In this document: positions 7,985-16,208 of the stretch, piece after piece
How the letters are laid out: each line of letters starts with the position of its first letter
Numbering within the stretch: the stretch's first letter is position 1
DNA from: Marinoscillum sp049115815
GTDB lineage: Bacteria > Bacteroidota > Bacteroidia > Cytophagales > Cyclobacteriaceae
Reading direction: 5' to 3'
DNA length: 64,000 nt
Assembly: GCA_049115815.1 (NCBI GenBank)
Contig: JAGDZO010000007.1
Location: forward strand, 186,001-250,000
Notes under the pieces: model-generated
What the model was told of the DNA's origin: nothing
The model's input: the letters and a program-made list of their open reading frames with translations, nothing else
Databases searched by the model: none
Made by a program: the position numbers and the translations under genes

Positions 7985-8754
7985 TATTCGCCTTCTACAC
8001 CCAAACCAAATAAGGCAAAGTCATATTTGACTGGGTCTTTAGGATCAAATTTTTTCAACCGATTGGTCAACTCAATAGCAGTTTGCCAATCGGTTTTTTT
8101 TCGCTTAATCAATCCCAATGATCGACCTACTCGATCCACGTGTATATCACAAGGGCAAACCAACTGACTAGGGGAAATATCCTTCCAAAGTCCAAAGTCG
8201 ACACGCGAATCATCATTGCGGACCATCCATCTAAGAAACATATTCAATCTCTTGCAAGCTGATTTGCGAACAGGACGAGCTATGTGTTTGTAAGTCCGAA
8301 TGGGATGATCCTCCAGAGAAAAGAAGTAATTGAAAAAACCGTTCAAATGGGTTTCCACATCTTCAGCATTCTCCTTTGCATCTTTAGTAAAAGCAGATTG
8401 AAGCGAAGTATGATTGGAATAATGATGCTTAAAAAACGCAATGAAATACAGCGCGTCGGTAGCGTTGAACGTGCGATGTTTGAATTGTAAGAAAGGCACT
8501 AGGTCTGAATCTGAATGATTGAGGATGAAACTATAAGGATCATTGTCCATATACTCAAAAAACTCAGTGCACTTGTTGATAATAGTGACTCGCTGACCCC
8601 ACGCTAGGACAGCAGCAAGGAAACCTGCTATTTCAATATCCTGGAGTTTAGAAAACCGATGTGGAATGCTTATAGGGTCATGATCGATGAAATTAGGCCT
8701 GTTGTATTGATCTACCTTTTCATCTAAATAAGCCTTCAGGTCTTGACTCTTCAC
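7978..8754 (-). CDS. TIGR02757 family protein
   Basis: A 258-residue protein matching the TIGR02757 family, found across Bacteroidota and a few other phyla, function unknown. Features are IAGFLAAVLAWGQRVTIINKC near residues 43-63, a Lys/Arg-rich centre, and CPCDIHVDRVGRSLGLI near 200. The helical pattern and the Cys/Asp-His motif recall a helix-hairpin-helix DNA glycosylase scaffold, but this is only a resemblance. The start is GTG at 8754, directly abutting the stop of the LysM gene upstream, so translation is probably coupled. Confidence 0.88.
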   Translation of the reverse strand: MKSQDLKAYLDEKVDQYNRPNFIDHDPISIPHRFSKLQDIEIAGFLAAVLAWGQRVTIINKCTEFFEYMDNDPYSFILNHSDSDLVPFLQFKHRTFNATDALYFIAFFKHHYSNHTSLQSAFTKDAKENAEDVETHLNGFFNYFFSLEDHPIRTYKHIARPVRKSACKRLNMFLRWMVRNDDSRVDFGLWKDISPSQLVCPCDIHVDRVGRSLGLIKRKKTDWQTAIELTNRLKKFDPKDPVKYDFALFGLGVEGEYY

Positions 8755-9807
8755 TTAGTCGAGATAATAGGAAACTTCAACTCTGGTTTTAGGATCAATC
8801 ACGCCTAGTCGCTCAAAACAAATCGGCGAAAGTCGGATCATCACGTTCTTGTTGAGTCCAGTCTCCGGCAGCTTTCCCACTACTCTTACAAAGATCTTCT
8901 GATTATTCATCAGGTTGCGAACTTCCACCAAAGATCCTACGCTGAGGGTACGGTGCAATGCCAAATATTTGGTCGTTTTTGTAGAAGTATCGATCTTCCT
9001 GGCACTCCCCTCTTCTAAGATTTTGGTGAAACCACTATTGTCCTTTATTTGCTTCCTGGTTCCATACGGCAATATCTCCACTTCCTCTTTTACTAGTAGT
9101 TTTTCCTGATCTAGTTCACCTTTCACGATCAAGCGCTGACCGATGGTGAGATACGAATTCGGCAATCGATTCCAGTAGACTATACTATCTGGTCTCACAC
9201 TGAACCTACTCGCTATAGATTCAAGTGATTCTCCTGTCTGAACTAAATACTCAGTGAACCCTTCTGGAATTTGGTCTTCCTCTTTAGTCTCCTTCTCAAC
9301 TTCTTCTTTTTCCTCTTCATCCAATACTATTGACACTGCAGGTTGCTCGATCGTTCCAGGGATTCGAAGCATTTGTCCAATAGATATCTCATTGGATGCT
9401 AAGCCATTGAGTGATCGTATATCTTCTAATGCCACTCCATAGCTCTTTGATATGGCGTAAAGAGTCTCTCCTTGCACCACTTCATGAATACTCGTAGAAT
9501 CGTCCAAAATTGCTTCCTCCGCTTGCCCTGACAGATCCACTTCTTCATTTTTACCTAGAGGAATTCTTAATTCTTGTCCTAGTGACAACTGGTTATCAAT
9601 GATTGCATTAATCTCAATCATCTCATCTAGGCTCACATCATATCGCCTGGATAAAGAATATAGTGTCTCTCCCTTATCCACTTGATGGATGATATATTGA
9701 GCATCATTGATCTGTTCAACCCTAAGTGAATCCAGCGCATTCCCTTCAAAGGGTAAAATGGCCATGATGGTGATTAAAAATCCAAATATTTTATAATTCA
9801 ATCGCAT
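8755..9807 (-). CDS. Three-LysM protein with RlpA-like C-terminal domain
   Basis: A 350-residue exported cell-wall-binding protein. Signal peptide at 1-24; LysM repeats at about 38-83, 107-150 and 186-229, each with the (V/Q)xxGETLYxISxxYxV core and an SxGQxLxIP end. A Glu-rich linker (163-180) separates repeats 2 and 3. Residues 265-347 look like an RlpA-type double-psi beta-barrel (ALHRTLSVGSLVEVRNL, then VRVVGKLPETGLNKNVMIRLS), here without evident catalytic Asp, so probably a peptidoglycan-binding or scaffold role. It overlaps the upstream gene by 17 bp and abuts the downstream one, forming a three-gene minus-strand operon. Confidence 0.9.
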   Translation of the reverse strand: MRLNYKIFGFLITIMAILPFEGNALDSLRVEQINDAQYIIHQVDKGETLYSLSRRYDVSLDEMIEINAIIDNQLSLGQELRIPLGKNEEVDLSGQAEEAILDDSTSIHEVVQGETLYAISKSYGVALEDIRSLNGLASNEISIGQMLRIPGTIEQPAVSIVLDEEEKEEVEKETKEEDQIPEGFTEYLVQTGESLESIASRFSVRPDSIVYWNRLPNSYLTIGQRLIVKGELDQEKLLVKEEVEILPYGTRKQIKDNSGFTKILEEGSARKIDTSTKTTKYLALHRTLSVGSLVEVRNLMNNQKIFVRVVGKLPETGLNKNVMIRLSPICFERLGVIDPKTRVEVSYYLD

Positions 9808-10579
9808 TCAATTGATTTCTGTTTTCAATAAATATGAGCATGTTGCCATAGATAAAAAATGAACCTGGAGCATATCCAGTCATACCTTGATCAATTTTTC
9901 TCCTCAAGATTTCCTCATCATTTCGTATCAGCACCAGAGTCCTATCAAAGTTTGTTCCGAAACGCTCATAATAGCAAATTATGATACAATTATGACCTTC
10001 AAAATATTCAAAGCCCAGTGCCAAAGACTCTAATTCTAGGTAGTCAACGATGGATTGTGCATTATCAGCATCTTTAGAGAAAAAAACGGGCGATTCCATT
10101 TTCACTGCTGCCTCGGATAAGGGCAAGCCCAGATCGATCTGACTTTCCTTTCTTGTGCTCAAATCAGAACCATACAAGATTCCATTTTTAACCAAGGTAA
10201 ACTGCAACCCTTCAACGCTCCTAACCATTTTCCCAAGAGCTACATCATAGATTAGTAGATGCTTGCTATTAGGGTTCTGAGGATCACTAAATTGCTCCAG
10301 CAGCAACACAGGATATTGATAAGCTACAATAGATGTCCAAAGATCAGCGGATTTTATTTGAAAAGAATTAGGGGCACCTGTGGATAATTTAAGTTCCTCA
10401 AAATGAATGGATTGACTATCTAAGTCTCTCATTTCTAATATCATGCGGTCACTATAAGCATCTACCAATAGTTTCCATATCGTAGAATCAAACTTAAGCG
10501 AAAATCTAAATGATACTGAATCCACGTTGGATTGGAGATTTTTAGTGAAATTTGATAATAACCTATTTCGATTCTTCAA
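9791..10579 (-). CDS. DUF4905-like protein
   Basis: A 262-residue protein without signal peptide or membrane segment. The early segment FRFSLKFDSTIWKLLVDAYSDRMILEMRDLDSQSIHFEELKL and the alternation of beta strands match what I recall of DUF4905, a Bacteroidota family of unknown function usually found next to LysM/TIGR02757 genes; the assignment is moderate. The start is TTG at 10579, since no ATG occurs before residue 47. It heads the three-gene operon with the LysM protein and TIGR02757. Confidence 0.78.
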   Translation of the reverse strand: MKNRNRLLSNFTKNLQSNVDSVSFRFSLKFDSTIWKLLVDAYSDRMILEMRDLDSQSIHFEELKLSTGAPNSFQIKSADLWTSIVAYQYPVLLLEQFSDPQNPNSKHLLIYDVALGKMVRSVEGLQFTLVKNGILYGSDLSTRKESQIDLGLPLSEAAVKMESPVFFSKDADNAQSIVDYLELESLALGFEYFEGHNCIIICYYERFGTNFDRTLVLIRNDEEILRRKIDQGMTGYAPGSFFIYGNMLIFIENRNQLNAIEL

Positions 10580-10651
10580 AAGATGAATGTTCGATCATTT
10601 CGAACTGATAAAGTTCGATTAAGGTTATACTTCAAAGTTAGACCACCAATA

Positions 10652-12013
10652 ATGCTTAAAAAACTAATTTTCATATTCTTCATTATCCTTTCATTTCAGA
10701 TCGTAGCACAGGATAGTACCACGCTCGTTTTCCATATGAAGGTACAATCTGACATTGATCCTAGAACCAATCGGTATACGGAGCTTGGCCTTGAGCGGGC
10801 AAAGGAAATTGGGGCTGATTTGATCATCCTAGAACTCGACACTTACGGTGGAGCCTTGAACGATGCAGATGAAATCAGAACACGCATCTTGAACTTTGAG
10901 CAACCTATCTATGCTTTTATCAACAAAGATGCGGCCTCTGCCGGTGCATTGATCTCAATAGCCTGCGATAGCATCTACATGGCGTCAGGGTCGAGCATAG
11001 GTGCGGCTACAGTAGTAACACAGGAAGGAGATGCAGCGCCAGACAAGTATCAGTCATATATGCGATCTATCATGCGATCCACAGCGGAAGCTACCGGACG
11101 AAATCCCTCCATCGCCGAGGGGATGGTGGATGAAGATATAGATCTCGACAGCATAGCCACCGAAGGAAAAGTGGTGACCTTCTCTGTCTCCGAAGCTTTG
11201 AAATATGGATTTTGTGAAGCTGAGGTGAAAGACATTGATGAAATCCTAATGAGATCCGGTATGGCAAACTATGAATTGGAAGAATTCTCACTAAGCATTA
11301 GCGAAAAAATTATCGCCCTTTTCCTCAATCCATTTGTTAGTGGTATTCTCATATTGGTTATTGTTGGAGGTATATATTTCGAGCTCCAGACACCTGGAGT
11401 AGGGTTCCCAATATTAGCTTCGTTCATAGCTATTGTACTTTATTTTACTCCTTATTACCTAAATGGTCTTGCGGAGAATTGGGAATTAATCATGTTCGGA
11501 GTGGGTGTGCTCCTAATCGCAGCTGAAGTATTCGTCATTCCTGGATTTGGGATTGCGGGCATTTTGGGCCTTCTCTTTACGCTATCTTCTCTAATACTGG
11601 TCATGCTCAATAATGACGCCTTAGATTTCTCTTTTGTGAAAATGGATGATTTGGTCATCGCTATAGCCACTACCATGGTTGGACTAGCTGGGAGTATTGT
11701 GGTGATGATTTTGGGTGCAGCCAGATTGGCCAATAGCAATGTGCTCAAAAAGGTGGCCTTGGTAGACACTCAGGATACCAGTCAAGGTTATAGCTCGAGT
11801 TTCTACAAGCAGAAGTCTTTGATTGGTAAAAAGGGCAAAACTCATACGGTTTTGAGACCAAGTGGCCGTGTAGAAATCGATGGTGAAATATATGATGCTT
11901 ACACCCGAGGAAATTACATCGAGGAGGGCAAGAAGATTGAAGTTGTTTCTGATGAAGGTACTTCACTTAAGGTCAGAGAAGTAGCTAAAAAGAAAAGTAA
12001 GTCTAAAAAATGA
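10652..12013 (+). CDS. NfeD-type membrane-bound ClpP-class serine protease
   Basis: A 453-residue protein. Signal peptide at 1-20 (MLKKLIFIFFIILSFQIVAQ); ClpP/SppA-like protease domain at 22-215 with the nucleophile S97 in DAASAGALIS and a plausible base K132; then four to five membrane helices (about 233-355) and an OB-fold NfeD domain at 385-440 (LIGKKGKTHTVLRPSGRVEIDGEIYDA). The long NfeD form is thought to act in membrane-protein quality control together with a stomatin-like partner, which is not in this window. I start at ATG 10652; the open frame reaches 10583 but that would bury the signal peptide. It overlaps kdsB by 4 bp (ATGA). Confidence 0.93.
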   Translation: MLKKLIFIFFIILSFQIVAQDSTTLVFHMKVQSDIDPRTNRYTELGLERAKEIGADLIILELDTYGGALNDADEIRTRILNFEQPIYAFINKDAASAGALISIACDSIYMASGSSIGAATVVTQEGDAAPDKYQSYMRSIMRSTAEATGRNPSIAEGMVDEDIDLDSIATEGKVVTFSVSEALKYGFCEAEVKDIDEILMRSGMANYELEEFSLSISEKIIALFLNPFVSGILILVIVGGIYFELQTPGVGFPILASFIAIVLYFTPYYLNGLAENWELIMFGVGVLLIAAEVFVIPGFGIAGILGLLFTLSSLILVMLNNDALDFSFVKMDDLVIAIATTMVGLAGSIVVMILGAARLANSNVLKKVALVDTQDTSQGYSSSFYKQKSLIGKKGKTHTVLRPSGRVEIDGEIYDAYTRGNYIEEGKKIEVVSDEGTSLKVREVAKKKSKSKK

Positions 12014-12750
12014 GAATTCTTGGTGTCATCCCCTCTAGATACAATTCAACGAGATTTCCAGGCAAGCCCTTGGTGGATATAAAGGGCAAATCAATGATTC
12101 GGCGAGTTTATGAGCAAGCGAGCAAATCGCAAGCTTTGGAAAAGGTAGTGGTAGCCACCGATGACCAGCGAATATTTGATGAAGTGGTTTCATTTGGTGG
12201 CCAAGTCATGATGACCTCCGAGTCTCACAAAAATGGAACTGAAAGAACTTCCGAAGTTGCGGAGCGACTCACTGGATATGATTATGTTATCAATATTCAA
12301 GGAGATGAGCCATTCGTACATCCGGACCAATTGGATCTCCTTGCCAAGCAGCTGGATGGCCAAACTCAGATAGCCACATTAGTGAAAGCTATCACTCACG
12401 AAGCTGTGCTAGATGATCCCAATGAGATCAAGGTAGTCTTCAACAGAAATAGTGAGGCCCTCTACTTCAGCAGGGCCTGTATACCGTATTCGAGAGCATC
12501 TCAAAATAATAGATTACAACATCACAATTATTACAAACACATAGGCCTCTACGCTTACCAAACAGATGTTTTGAAGCAACTGAGCAAACAAAAACCGACA
12601 AACTGTGAAACTGCGGAATCATTAGAGCAACTCCGATGGATGGAGCATGGTTTTCAAATCAAAATTGAATTGACTACTTTGGATAGCCAGATGATAGATA
12701 CACGCGAGGACTTAATGAAAATAGACCAATATCTTAACAGTACGTCATGA
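12010..12750 (+). CDS. kdsB: 3-deoxy-manno-octulosonate cytidylyltransferase
   Basis: Activates KDO with CTP to CMP-KDO for lipopolysaccharide inner core synthesis. It is 246 residues, the normal length, with N-terminal IPSRYNSTRFPGKPLVDIKGK, NIQGDEPFV and the conserved ALYFSRACIPYSR. Its ATG overlaps the nfeD stop and its own stop overlaps the next small gene (ATGA at both junctions), so the set is one operon. Confidence 0.97.
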   Translation: MRILGVIPSRYNSTRFPGKPLVDIKGKSMIRRVYEQASKSQALEKVVVATDDQRIFDEVVSFGGQVMMTSESHKNGTERTSEVAERLTGYDYVINIQGDEPFVHPDQLDLLAKQLDGQTQIATLVKAITHEAVLDDPNEIKVVFNRNSEALYFSRACIPYSRASQNNRLQHHNYYKHIGLYAYQTDVLKQLSKQKPTNCETAESLEQLRWMEHGFQIKIELTTLDSQMIDTREDLMKIDQYLNSTS

Positions 12751-12935
12751 GAAAAATGATGAAAGTAATCACTTGGCTATTTATAGGTCTATCGGTGGTC
12801 TTTTTTTGGTTGTCGCTCAGGATGACTGAAGACAATTTGGAATACACCTTATATGCGGCAGCAATGATTGCTATAGCCTTTGGCGCAAATTTTCTATTGA
12901 AAAAATATGAAAAAGAAGAGAAGGAAAGGGAGTAA
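12747..12935 (+). CDS. Small two-helix membrane protein
   Basis: A 62-residue protein with two hydrophobic segments (about 6-24 and 35-51) and a charged tail KKYEKEEKERE. It starts within the kdsB stop (ATGA) and overlaps the DUF3667 gene by 29 bp, which makes a real translated gene likely despite its size. No family recognised. Confidence 0.75.
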   Translation: MRKMMKVITWLFIGLSVVFFWLSLRMTEDNLEYTLYAAAMIAIAFGANFLLKKYEKEEKERE

Positions 12936-13941
12936 GTGCCTCAACTGTGGACTTGATTTGGAGGAGTCGTTTGACTACTGTCCGGCATGCGGTCAGGAGA
13001 ATAACGACAATCAAGTCTCCTTCGGCAGCCTTCTTAATGACTTTTTTGCCAATTATTTTTCGTTAGATTCTAGATTTGGGCGAAGCGTAAAACCCTTCTT
13101 TTTGAAGCCAGGAGAACTCACCCGTGAGTTTATGGATGGTAAGCGTGTGAAATATGCGAACCCAATCAGGTTGTACTTAGTAGTGAGTCTGATCCATTTC
13201 TTTTTCTTCAGCTTTCATGCCGAGATCAGTTCTCAGGAAGGCGATCAGATCATTCAGATAGGTGAAAATGAACCAAGGGAAATAGCCACACTACCTGATA
13301 CTTTAGTTCAAAAATCAGATGCTAAGAATACTTCTCCAGAAGTAGAGGAAGCAGTCGATAATGATATTGAAATAGACATGGAAGATAGTGATTGGCCTTT
13401 CTCAGATGAGGAGTGGGACATCATCTACGCCATGGCCAACAGCAAAGAATACGACTATAGTATTGCCACCATTGAAGATTCTGTCCACAATGACCAAAAA
13501 TCTTTCACGGCTAGCTTTATCACTAGAAAAACAATCAAACTTCTGAAATCTGATAAACACATCATCAATGGAAAGATTGTGCAGAACATACCCCTTTCTA
13601 TGTTTTTCTTGTTACCCATTTCAGCGCTATTGCTCAAAGCCTTATTCAGAAAAAGGCTTTATATCAATCACCTCATTCATACCCTACATCTTCATTCATT
13701 CGTTTTCATTACTCTAACTTTCTTCTGGATTTTGGTACTCTTCATTCCAGAACCAAGCGCCATCATCACAATACCGTTTCTATTGATGAATATTGGGTAT
13801 GTGATACTTTCGTTCAGAAATACTTACCAGGTGAAATATATTACTGCCATCGCAAAGGTCAGTTTGGTTGGTTTTATTTATACCATACTTCTGTGTATTA
13901 CGCTCATACTAGTGGTACTGCTTAGCTTGCTATTCTTTTAA
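12907..13941 (+). CDS. DUF3667 protein: zinc ribbon plus membrane domain
   Basis: A 344-residue protein. A cytoplasmic zinc ribbon with C11-x2-C14 and C25-x2-C28 leads into the DUF3667 core (FFANYFSLDSRFGRSVKPFFLKPGELTREFMDGKR), then a first membrane segment (about 84-100), an acidic loop of about 110 residues, and four more hydrophobic helices from 215 to the end. Such proteins are common in Bacteroidota and have no known function; the ribbon suggests metal sensing or protein contact (inference). It overlaps the upstream small gene by 29 bp. Confidence 0.9.
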   Translation: MKKKRRKGSKCLNCGLDLEESFDYCPACGQENNDNQVSFGSLLNDFFANYFSLDSRFGRSVKPFFLKPGELTREFMDGKRVKYANPIRLYLVVSLIHFFFFSFHAEISSQEGDQIIQIGENEPREIATLPDTLVQKSDAKNTSPEVEEAVDNDIEIDMEDSDWPFSDEEWDIIYAMANSKEYDYSIATIEDSVHNDQKSFTASFITRKTIKLLKSDKHIINGKIVQNIPLSMFFLLPISALLLKALFRKRLYINHLIHTLHLHSFVFITLTFFWILVLFIPEPSAIITIPFLLMNIGYVILSFRNTYQVKYITAIAKVSLVGFIYTILLCITLILVVLLSLLFF

Positions 13942-13946
13942 AAAAA

Positions 13947-14909
13947 TTGATTTTGGTCAAGCTTTCGATCATCATGCCAGTAAAAAATGGAGGGAAGTAT
14001 CTTACCTCTTGCGTAGAATCCATACTATCTCAGTCATTTAATGATTGGGAATTGATCGTGGTGAATGATCACTCGGAAGATGACACAGCCGAAATCCTCG
14101 CTAAGTATTCGGTGAATGATTCCAGAATAGCCGCTTTCAATAATCCAAGGAAAGGAATTGTCAACGCCTTGGAGTTCGGCTTATTGCATTGCTGCGGTGA
14201 CTTTGTGAGCAGAATGGATAGCGACGATATTATGCCTGAGCATAGGCTAGCCACCATGATCCAGGCGCTTGAGAAAAGCTCCAACGGCACTATCGTAACA
14301 GGACTTGTCGAGTACATAGGAGCAGCACCAATAAGCGAAGGGTATCAGATCTATGAACAATGGCTTAACCATGTCAACTTATCAGGATCTCAATGGGATA
14401 ATATTTACAGAGAATGCACCATTGCATCGCCTAATTGGATAATCAGAAGGGAGGACCTGATCAAGTCAGGAGGCTTTGCTGATCTCGAATATCCTGAAGA
14501 TTATGATTTGGTATTCAGGTGGTATCAATCTGGATTCAAAGTAAAGTGTCTTCCTCAAATCACACTATTCTGGCGCGAGCACTCAGAAAGAACTTCGCGC
14601 AACTCGGAGAATTACACTCAACAAGCCTTTTTTGAGCTTAAAATCAAGCGTTTTATTGAATTGGAACTTAATTATAGTACGCTCGTACTTTGGGGTAAAA
14701 ATGCCAAAACAAAATTGGTGAGAGGAATTCTGGAAAGAAGCAATATACCATTCCATCTTTACGATTTAAGAGATTATAAACACATAGAGCAATACCCGAC
14801 TAGTAAACTCTTGGTGGGTGTCTATCCGAGTGAATCAGAGCGCCAAAAACTCGAAAGCTACCTTGACTCCATTGGCCGAAGCGTTGGTAAAGATTGGTGG
14901 TATCTATAG
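13947..14909 (+). CDS. Family 2 glycosyltransferase with C-terminal extra domain
   Basis: A 320-residue GT-A enzyme that should transfer a sugar from a nucleotide donor. The N-terminus LSIIMPVKNGGKYLTSCVESILSQS, VVNDHSEDDT and the metal-binding D91-x-D93 (SRMDSDDIMP) are clear, as are ASPNWIIRREDL and the acidic PEDYDL. Residues 235-320 (LVLWGKNAKTKLVRGILERSNIPFHLYD) look like a small Rossmann-type add-on. The start is TTG at 13947, or TTG at 13953; there is no ATG before the first strand. It follows DUF3667 by 5 bp in the kdsB operon, which suits a role in surface glycan synthesis. Confidence 0.9.
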   Translation: MILVKLSIIMPVKNGGKYLTSCVESILSQSFNDWELIVVNDHSEDDTAEILAKYSVNDSRIAAFNNPRKGIVNALEFGLLHCCGDFVSRMDSDDIMPEHRLATMIQALEKSSNGTIVTGLVEYIGAAPISEGYQIYEQWLNHVNLSGSQWDNIYRECTIASPNWIIRREDLIKSGGFADLEYPEDYDLVFRWYQSGFKVKCLPQITLFWREHSERTSRNSENYTQQAFFELKIKRFIELELNYSTLVLWGKNAKTKLVRGILERSNIPFHLYDLRDYKHIEQYPTSKLLVGVYPSESERQKLESYLDSIGRSVGKDWWYL

Positions 14910-14912
14910 GCG

Positions 14913-16208
14913 TTAGGCTCCTACTATGGATTTCAAAGCGATATCATTCGCACGAATAATATGCTCAATATCTGCATCGGTCAATACAGCCGAAACGAAA
15001 AGTGATTCAAACTGTGAAGGGGCTAAATACACTCCAGCCTGTAACATGATATTGAAATAGGTGCCAAACTTCTCGGTGTTGCATTTCTTGGCAGTGGCAA
15101 AGTCCACAACTTCCTCTTCGGTGAAAAACAAGCTGAACATGCTCCCTATCTGATTGATGCTGTACTTGAGGCCCAAAACATCCAAAGTCTCTTTATATCC
15201 TCTAACTATCCTTTTGGTATTAGATTCAAGCTTACCGTAGGTCTCTTGATGATCATTGAGATAACTCAATGTGGCAAACCCAGCGGCCATAGCTACGGGG
15301 TTACCAGATAATGTACCCGCTTGATAAACAGGACCTTGCGGAGACACATAGTCCATGATTTCTTTTTTGCCACCATAGGCTCCCACTGGCAATCCTCCAC
15401 CGATAATCTTACCCAATGTGGTCAAATCTGGCAAAACAGCCAATCGCTCCTGAGCTCCACCTTTGGCCAGACGAAATCCCGTCATTACCTCATCAAAAAT
15501 CAAGACGATCCCTTCTCGATCACAGATCGTTCTTAGCCCTTCGAGAAATCCTGCTTTCGGCAACACACAACCCATATTACCTGCAACAGGTTCGATAATG
15601 ATAGCTGCTATTTCATCTTTATTCTCTTGTACAATTTGCTCTACGGCCTCCAAATCATTGAAAGGCGCCAGCAAAGTATCCTTGGCTGTACCCTCTGTGA
15701 CCCCCGGACTATCCGGACTGCCCATGGTCATTGCGCCGCTACCTGCAGCGATCAAAAAGGCATCACCATGACCATGATAGCATCCTTCAAACTTCAAAAA
15801 CTTATCACGACCAGTATAGCCCCTAGCCACGCGAACGGCGGACATTGTTGCTTCTGTACCCGAGTTGACCATGCGTACGCTCTCTATGGAAGGCACCATG
15901 TCACATATAAGCTCGGCAATTAAAACCTCTCTTTCGCCCGGTGCTCCGAATGATGCCGAATTCTCAACAGCTTTGATCACCGCCTCCTGCACCATTTCAT
16001 TGGCGTGACCCAAAATCATTGGCCCCCAAGAATTGATCATGTCAATATACGAATTACCATCTTCGTCCAACATCTTAGATCCTTTAGCGGACTTAAAGAA
16101 AATTGGATCTCCTCCTACGGCCTTAAAGGCTCTCACTGGGGAATTTACTCCTCCTGGAATGGATCTTTTAGCTCTGTTAAATAAGGCTTTACTTCTCTCC
16201 GTTTTCAT
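14913..16208 (-). CDS. hemL: Glutamate-1-semialdehyde 2,1-aminomutase
   Basis: PLP enzyme that converts glutamate-1-semialdehyde to 5-aminolevulinate for haem synthesis. It has 431 residues, full length, with the PLP lysine K267 in TLGKIIGGGLPVGAYGG, FDEVMTGFR, and the N-terminal RSIPGGVNSPVRAFKAVGG. It overlaps the upstream gene by 20 bp, so it is the last gene of guaA-PBP-hemL. Confidence 0.97.
   Translation of the reverse strand: MKTERSKALFNRAKRSIPGGVNSPVRAFKAVGGDPIFFKSAKGSKMLDEDGNSYIDMINSWGPMILGHANEMVQEAVIKAVENSASFGAPGEREVLIAELICDMVPSIESVRMVNSGTEATMSAVRVARGYTGRDKFLKFEGCYHGHGDAFLIAAGSGAMTMGSPDSPGVTEGTAKDTLLAPFNDLEAVEQIVQENKDEIAAIIIEPVAGNMGCVLPKAGFLEGLRTICDREGIVLIFDEVMTGFRLAKGGAQERLAVLPDLTTLGKIIGGGLPVGAYGGKKEIMDYVSPQGPVYQAGTLSGNPVAMAAGFATLSYLNDHQETYGKLESNTKRIVRGYKETLDVLGLKYSINQIGSMFSLFFTEEEVVDFATAKKCNTEKFGTYFNIMLQAGVYLAPSQFESLFVSAVLTDADIEHIIRANDIALKSIVGA

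Noticed and set aside
11455..11769. 104-codon antisense frame inside the nfeD gene
   Set aside because: Antisense to a membrane-helix region of a well-supported gene; composition mirrors the sense codons.
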